Origin: Sulfitobacter mediterraneus
GTDB taxonomy: Bacteria; Pseudomonadota; Alphaproteobacteria; Rhodobacterales; Rhodobacteraceae
Reading direction: 5' to 3'
NCBI RefSeq assembly: GCF_016801775.1
Contig: NZ_CP069004.1
Span: 3,286,001 to 3,350,000 of the forward strand
Length of the DNA: 64,000 nt
Shown piece after piece: positions 59,553 to 64,000 of the stretch. A model generated the notes under the pieces. The model worked only from the letters and a program-made list of their open reading frames with translations, searched no databases and had not been told where the DNA came from. How positions within the stretch are numbered: position 1 is the first letter of the stretch; every line of letters begins with the position of its first letter. The position numbers and the translations under genes are program-made.

Positions 59553-61256
59553 ATGATTTCTCGCCGCGATTTCCTGCAAACCTCCATGGCCGCTGCGGCC
59601 CTTTATGGCGGGTCCGGCTTTGGCAATTGGTCTCAACTTGCCGCACAACAGGCCCTGACACAGGACAAACTGCTGGAATTTGACAGCTTTGGGAATGTCT
59701 CGTTGATCCATGTCACGGACATCCATGCCCAGCTCAAACCACTGTATTTTCGTGAGCCAGAGGTAAATATCGGCGTGGGCGACAACAAAGGCGCGGTGCC
59801 CCATTTGACTGGTGCGGACTTCCGTCGCGCATATGGCATCGAGGACGGCAGCCCCTCCGCCTATGCCCTGACCTACAATGATTTTGCATCCCTCGCCAAA
59901 GGCTATGGTCGCGTTGGTGGTCTGGACCGGGTTGCGACAGTGATCAATTCCATCCGTGCCGAACGTCCCGACGCCCTGCTGCTGGACGGCGGCGACACAT
60001 GGCACGGCAGCTACACCTGCTATCACACCCAGGGGCAGGACATGGTCAATGTCATGAACGCCTTGAAACCGGACGCGATGACCTTCCACTGGGAGTTCAC
60101 GCTGGGTTCCGACCGGGTGAACGAGATTGTAGAGGGCCTGCCTTTTGCGGCGCTGGGCCAGAACATCTTTGACGCCGAATGGGATGAACCGGCGGAATTG
60201 TTCCCGCCCTACAAGTTCTTTGAGCGCGGCGGCGTGAAGATCGCTGTGATCGGCCAGGCCTTTCCCTATATGCCCATCGCCAACCCCGGCTGGATGTTCC
60301 CTGAATATGCTTTCGGCATCCGCGATGAGAACATGCAGGACATGGTCGATCAGGTTCGCGCCGAAGGGGCCGAGCTGGTCGTCTGCCTCAGCCACAATGG
60401 CTTTGACGTGGACAAGCGGATGGCAGGTATTGTCACCGGCATCGACGTGATCCTGTCCGGCCATACCCATGACGCACTGCCCGAACCGGTGTTGGTGGGC
60501 GATACGATCATTGTGGCTTCGGGATCGAATGGCAAGTTCGTCAGCCGCGTCGATCTGGACGTGCGCGATGGCCGTATGATGGGCTTTCGTCATAAGCTGA
60601 TCCCGATCTTCTCGGATGTGATCACCCCGGATGCAGAAGTGGCCAAGCTGATTGACGAACAACGTGCGCCATACCTCGACGATCTGACCAAGGTGATCGG
60701 CAAGACGGCTGATGACCAAACGCTTTACCGCCGCGGAAATTTCAACGGCACATGGGACGACCTGATCTGTGACGCACTGATCTCGGAACGCGAGGCGGAT
60801 ATCGCCCTGTCCCCCGGTGTGCGCTGGGGGCCGTCGATCCTGCCCGGTCAGGACATCACCCGCGAGGACATCTGGAACGTCACGTCCATGACCTATGGTG
60901 AGGCGTACCGGACCGAGATGACAGGTGAATTCCTGCATGTCGTGCTCGAAGACGTCGCTGACAACCTGTTCAACCCCGATCCCTATTACCAGCAGGGCGG
61001 CGATATGGTGCGCGTTGGCGGCCTTGGTTACCGAATTGACGTGACCAAAAAGCAAGGCGAACGGATCACCGAAATGACCTTGCTGAAAACCGGTGAGTTG
61101 ATCGATCCGGCCAAGACCTATCAGGTCGCAGGCTGGGCCTCGGTCAACCAGGGCACCGAAGGGCCGCAGATCTGGGATGTGGTCGAGGCGCATATCGCCA
61201 AACAGGGGACGGTATCCCTTGATCCGAACAACAGTGTGAAAGTTGTCGGGGCGTAA
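59553..61256 (+). CDS. soxB: Thiosulfohydrolase SoxB
   Basis: A 567-residue dimanganese enzyme that hydrolyses the terminal sulfone from SoxY-bound substrate to give sulfate. The Tat signal SRRDFLQTS starts at residue 3. Metal-site motifs of the 5'-nucleotidase fold are visible: HVTDIHAQL, LDGGDTWHGS, TFHWEFTLG (HWEF replacing the NHEF of nucleotidases), SHNGFDVD and SGHTHDA. The start is ATG 59553 after TGGAG; the open frame extends back to 59520. It is 89 bases from soxA, with a hairpin in between. Confidence 0.96.
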   Translation: MISRRDFLQTSMAAAALYGGSGFGNWSQLAAQQALTQDKLLEFDSFGNVSLIHVTDIHAQLKPLYFREPEVNIGVGDNKGAVPHLTGADFRRAYGIEDGSPSAYALTYNDFASLAKGYGRVGGLDRVATVINSIRAERPDALLLDGGDTWHGSYTCYHTQGQDMVNVMNALKPDAMTFHWEFTLGSDRVNEIVEGLPFAALGQNIFDAEWDEPAELFPPYKFFERGGVKIAVIGQAFPYMPIANPGWMFPEYAFGIRDENMQDMVDQVRAEGAELVVCLSHNGFDVDKRMAGIVTGIDVILSGHTHDALPEPVLVGDTIIVASGSNGKFVSRVDLDVRDGRMMGFRHKLIPIFSDVITPDAEVAKLIDEQRAPYLDDLTKVIGKTADDQTLYRRGNFNGTWDDLICDALISEREADIALSPGVRWGPSILPGQDITREDIWNVTSMTYGEAYRTEMTGEFLHVVLEDVADNLFNPDPYYQQGGDMVRVGGLGYRIDVTKKQGERITEMTLLKTGELIDPAKTYQVAGWASVNQGTEGPQIWDVVEAHIAKQGTVSLDPNNSVKVVGA

Positions 61257-61285
61257 CCCCCGAACTGCCAGAGGAGACATGACAG

Positions 61286-62569
61286 ATGTCAGATAAAAGA
61301 ACACCGGGCGCTCCCTCGCGCCGTGCCTTTCTGCGTGGGGCCGCCGCGGCCAGTGCAGGCGCTATTGCCGCAGGCACTGCCCGTGCCGCCACGCCCGATC
61401 CGCTGATCACCGAAGTTCAGCCTTGGGCGCGGGAATTGGGCGATGGTGTCGACGCCACGCCTTACGGTTTGCCAATTGAATATGAAAACGATGTGATCCG
61501 CCGCAATGTGGAATGGCTGACCGCCGACACCGTTAGTTCGATCAATTTCACCCCGATCCACGCCCTTGACGGAACGATTACCCCGCAGGGCTGCGCGTTC
61601 GAACGGCACCATTCCGGTGCGATTGACCTGAAAAAGCAGGATTACCGCCTGATGATCAATGGTCTGGTGGATACGCCACTGGTCTTTACCTATGCCGATC
61701 TGGAGCGTTTCCCGCGCGAGAACCATGTGTATTTCTGTGAATGTGCGGCCAACACCGGGATGGAATGGGCCGGGGCTCAGTTGAACGGGGCGCAATTCAC
61801 CCATGGCATGATCCATAACATGGAATACACCGGCGTGCCCCTGCGCACGCTGCTGGAAGAGGCCGGTCTGGATACGGCAGGGGATCTGAAGGACAAATGG
61901 GTGTTTGTCGAAGGTGCAGATGCATCGTCAAATGGCCGGTCGATCCCGATGGAAAAGGCGCTGGATGATGTCTTGGTCGCCTTCAAGGCCAACGGCGAGG
62001 CGTTGCGCAAGGAGCACGGCTATCCGGTGCGTCTGGTTGTCCCTGGTTGGGAAGGCAACATGTGGGTCAAATGGATCCGCCGGATCGAGGTCATGGATGC
62101 CCCTGTCGAAAGCCGCGAAGAGACCAGCAAATACACTGACACGCTGGAAAACGGCATCAGCCGCAAATGGACATGGGCGATGGATGCAAAATCGGTTGTC
62201 ACCTCACCCAGCCCGCAAGCACCGATCACGCACGGCAAGGGGCCATTGGTGATCACCGGATTGGCGTGGTCGGGCCGCGGTGCGATCAAACGGGTGGATG
62301 TCTCCAAGGATGGCGGCAAGACATGGGAAACTGCCCGCCTGGCCAAGCCGGGTGAGAAAATGGCACTGACCCGCTTCTACCTCGATACCAATTGGGACGG
62401 GGAAGAGATGCTGCTGCAATCGCGTGCCATGGATGACACCGGGTATGTGCAGCCCACCAAGGCGCAGCTGCGCGAAGTGCGCGGGCTCAATTCGATCTAT
62501 CACAACAACTGCATCCAGACATGGTTGGTGCGCAGCACGGGCGAGGCTGAAAATGTCGAAGTTTCTTAA
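61286..62569 (+). CDS. soxC: Sulfane dehydrogenase molybdenum subunit SoxC
   Basis: A 427-residue periplasmic molybdopterin protein of the sulfite oxidase family. Tat signal SRRAFLRG at residues 11-18. The Mo-ligating cysteine is probably Cys153 in CECAANTGMEW; the C-terminal dimerisation domain ends in HNNCIQTWLVRS. With SoxD it removes six electrons from SoxY-bound sulfane sulfur, so presence of both predicts full oxidation to sulfate without sulfur globules. Its last 17 bases overlap soxD. Confidence 0.95.
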   Translation: MSDKRTPGAPSRRAFLRGAAAASAGAIAAGTARAATPDPLITEVQPWARELGDGVDATPYGLPIEYENDVIRRNVEWLTADTVSSINFTPIHALDGTITPQGCAFERHHSGAIDLKKQDYRLMINGLVDTPLVFTYADLERFPRENHVYFCECAANTGMEWAGAQLNGAQFTHGMIHNMEYTGVPLRTLLEEAGLDTAGDLKDKWVFVEGADASSNGRSIPMEKALDDVLVAFKANGEALRKEHGYPVRLVVPGWEGNMWVKWIRRIEVMDAPVESREETSKYTDTLENGISRKWTWAMDAKSVVTSPSPQAPITHGKGPLVITGLAWSGRGAIKRVDVSKDGGKTWETARLAKPGEKMALTRFYLDTNWDGEEMLLQSRAMDDTGYVQPTKAQLREVRGLNSIYHNNCIQTWLVRSTGEAENVEVS

Positions 62570-63599
62570 ATCCATTCCCCTGATCGCTTTGCTGACCGGA
62601 TTGGCCGCGCCCGCATCCGCCGAGAAATTCGGCCTTGGCCGCGCCGCCCTGCCCGAAGAAATTGCCGCATGGGATGGCGATGTAAGCCCCAACGGCGACG
62701 GCCTGCCCGCCGGATCAGGTGACGCGATCGTTGGCGAAGAGATCTTTGCTGAGCAATGCGCGGTCTGCCACGGGGATTTCGCCGAAGGGATCGACAACTG
62801 GCCTAAACTGGCGGGCGGTGCGGACACGCTGGATCATGACGACCCGCTCAAGACGGTCGGTTCTTACTGGCCGCATCTCAGCACGGCGTTTGACTATATC
62901 AAACGGTCCATGCCCTATGGCAACGCAGGCACACTCAGCGATGACGAGGTCTATGCGATTGTCGCCTACATCCTGTATTCCAACGACCTGATCGAAGATG
63001 ATTTTGTACTTTCGGATGAGACATTTGCCGATGTCGAATTGCCCAACGCGGACGGGTTCATTTTGGACAATCGCGCCGAAACCGAATACGCAATCTGGAG
63101 CGGCGAGCCTTGCATGGAAAACTGCAAGGAAGAGGTCAAAGTGACCATGCGTGCCATGGTTCTTGATGTCACCCCCGAAGAAGACAAGCCAGCAACTGCC
63201 GAAGTCACGCAAGCCAGTGCAGCCAAGGTGGAAGAGACCGAAGAAGCGCCGGTTGAAGCCGCCGCGCCTGCGATTGACGCCGAATTGGCCAAGGCGGGCG
63301 AGAAGGTTTTCAAAAAATGTAAGTCCTGCCATCAGGTCGGCGCCAAGGCCAAGAACCGCTCTGGTCCGGTCCTGAACGGGATCGTTGGCGGCGCGCCGGG
63401 GGCTGTGGACGGGTTCAAATATTCCAAAGCCCTGGAGGCGGCAGCCGAGGGTGGGTTGGTCTGGACACCCGAAGAACTTGCGGCTTTCCTTGGCAAACCC
63501 AAGAAATACCTCAAGGGCACCAAGATGGGGTTCGCTGGTTTGAAAAAAGAAGAGGATCAAGCGGCGGTGATTGAATATCTCAAGACCTTCGCGGAGTGA
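62553..63599 (+). CDS. soxD: Dihaem c-type cytochrome subunit SoxD
   Basis: A 348-residue periplasmic electron-accepting partner of SoxC. Signal peptide to about residue 23; first haem Cys69-Ala-Val-Cys-His73, then an acidic Ala/Glu/Pro linker near residues 205-240, and a second cytochrome c domain with Cys256-Lys-Ser-Cys-His260 and ligand Met325. ATG 62553 overlaps the end of soxC by 17 bases and has GAGG upstream; the frame runs further up only as a shadow of soxC. Its second domain resembles the next gene. Confidence 0.95.
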   Translation: MSKFLKSIPLIALLTGLAAPASAEKFGLGRAALPEEIAAWDGDVSPNGDGLPAGSGDAIVGEEIFAEQCAVCHGDFAEGIDNWPKLAGGADTLDHDDPLKTVGSYWPHLSTAFDYIKRSMPYGNAGTLSDDEVYAIVAYILYSNDLIEDDFVLSDETFADVELPNADGFILDNRAETEYAIWSGEPCMENCKEEVKVTMRAMVLDVTPEEDKPATAEVTQASAAKVEETEEAPVEAAAPAIDAELAKAGEKVFKKCKSCHQVGAKAKNRSGPVLNGIVGGAPGAVDGFKYSKALEAAAEGGLVWTPEELAAFLGKPKKYLKGTKMGFAGLKKEEDQAAVIEYLKTFAE

Positions 63600-63603
63600 C
63601 GGG

Positions 63604-64000
63604 GTGACCACTCGATTCACCACTCTCTTTGCGTTTCTCGTCGCCTCTCTGGCGGCGGGGGTCTCCTCTGCCACTGAAGTGGGCGATGCGGTAAACGGTG
63701 CGAAGGTTTTCCAGCAATGCAAAGCTTGCCATCAGGTGGGAGAGGGGGCCAAAGATCGGGTTGGCCCACAGTTGAACGGAGTGTTTGGCCGTAGGGCGGG
63801 TATCATCGAAGGCTTCCGATATTCCAAAAGTATGGACCGGATGGGCAGTGATGGTCTGACCTGGACGGCAGAAACACTCGACGCCTATATAGAAAATCCC
63901 AAGGCGTTGGTGTCGAAAACCCGGATGAACTTCAAGGGGATCAAGGACCCGGCCGATCGCAGAGATCTGCTGGCTTATCTGCGCCAGTTTTCCGACAACC
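63604..64000 (+). CDS. soxE: c-type cytochrome, SoxE-like, 3' end beyond window
   Basis: Open from GTG 63604 to the window end, 132 codons visible. A signal peptide (RFTTLFAFLVASLAAGVSSA) leads into a class I cytochrome c with haem site CKACH and distal Met in TRMNFKG. It aligns well with the second domain of SoxD (KVFxxCKxCHQVG, SGP/VGP, LNG, GFxYSK, LxWT). Position after soxD suits SoxE, which is a dihaem cytochrome in Paracoccus; only the first haem would be in view. It begins 4 bases after the soxD stop. Confidence 0.75.
   Translation, partial: MTTRFTTLFAFLVASLAAGVSSATEVGDAVNGAKVFQQCKACHQVGEGAKDRVGPQLNGVFGRRAGIIEGFRYSKSMDRMGSDGLTWTAETLDAYIENPKALVSKTRMNFKGIKDPADRRDLLAYLRQFSDN

Noticed and set aside
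59514..61304. 596-codon minus-strand open frame opposite soxB
   Set aside because: Full antisense overlap with an unmistakable SoxB; no domain and no ribosome-binding site.
1..64000. CRISPR arrays, tRNA or rRNA genes, complete IS elements, prophage
   Set aside because: Nearly all sequence is coding, intergenic gaps are short, and no regularly spaced repeats, cloverleaf-like stretches, integrase or phage structural genes were seen by eye.

Overview
This window looks like chromosomal DNA of a GC-rich alphaproteobacterium of the Rhodobacteraceae (Roseobacter group). The evidence is the murA - DUF2948 - hisD - UPF0262 - LMW-phosphatase gene order, small family-typical proteins (UPF0262, a 60-aa two-helix protein, a lipoprotein with the SSANARGYK signature), and a complete alphaproteobacterial sox cluster. 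No rRNA, tRNA, CRISPR array or intact insertion sequence was seen. Gene density is high. The longest stretch without a complete gene is about 280 bases (11736-12016), and it holds a transposase remnant.

Layout. 1-7420: the 3' end of murA, DUF2948, a DUF4214/RTX gene that interrupts the usual order, hisD, UPF0262, a phosphatase, an NTF2-like protein, a DnaB-like ATPase and a GNAT acetyltransferase. 7427-12747: lipoprotein, MAPEG protein, lepA, a low-GC AAA ATPase gene next to a truncated REP-associated transposase, a small membrane protein and a PhnA-like protein. 12806-13636: BKACE (DUF849) enzyme. 13633-21404 (minus): a tightly overlapping eight-gene glycan operon with a nucleotide-sugar dehydrogenase, four glycosyltransferases, a histidine phosphatase, a polysaccharide deacetylase and a methyltransferase. 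21596-24857: MscS channel and a Tat-exported metallo-beta-lactamase-fold protein. 24973-30818 (minus): YejABEF/Dpp-like peptide ABC importer. 30963-40748: a methyltransferase paralogue, an IclR regulator and a beta-oxidation operon resembling pimFABCDE (dicarboxylic or long acid degradation). 40758-48505: rpe, a UDP-sugar epimerase, a 1067-residue reductive dehalogenase fused to its own FMN/NAD(P)H/[2Fe-2S] reductase, and a divergent NitT/TauT-type ABC importer. 48668-53868: class IV aminotransferase, glycerate kinase, UDP-glucose dehydrogenase and a sulfatase/phosphonate monoesterase-like enzyme. 53923-64000: sox cluster soxT-R-S (minus) and soxV-W-X-Y-Z-A-B-C-D-E' (plus).

How the parts work together. 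The sox genes form a complete thiosulfate-oxidising system with SoxCD. They include a persulfide-sensing ArsR-type repressor (two cysteines 66 residues apart) and a perfect ATTC-N8-GAAT site in front of soxX. The acyl-CoA operon has every step of one beta-oxidation cycle: ligase, two-subunit dehydrogenase, hydratase/dehydrogenase and thiolase. The dehalogenase and the adjacent importer suggest aerobic uptake and dehalogenation of a halogenated (perhaps marine brominated) aromatic, though the substrate is inference. Three sugar-nucleotide enzymes (TviB/WbpO-like, Ugd, UDP-GlcA epimerase-like) could feed surface glycan synthesis, including the undescribed glycan operon.

The most interesting items are the self-sufficient fused dehalogenase with its transporter, the eight-gene glycan operon, and the low-GC ATPase that ends exactly where a rayT-like transposase is cut.
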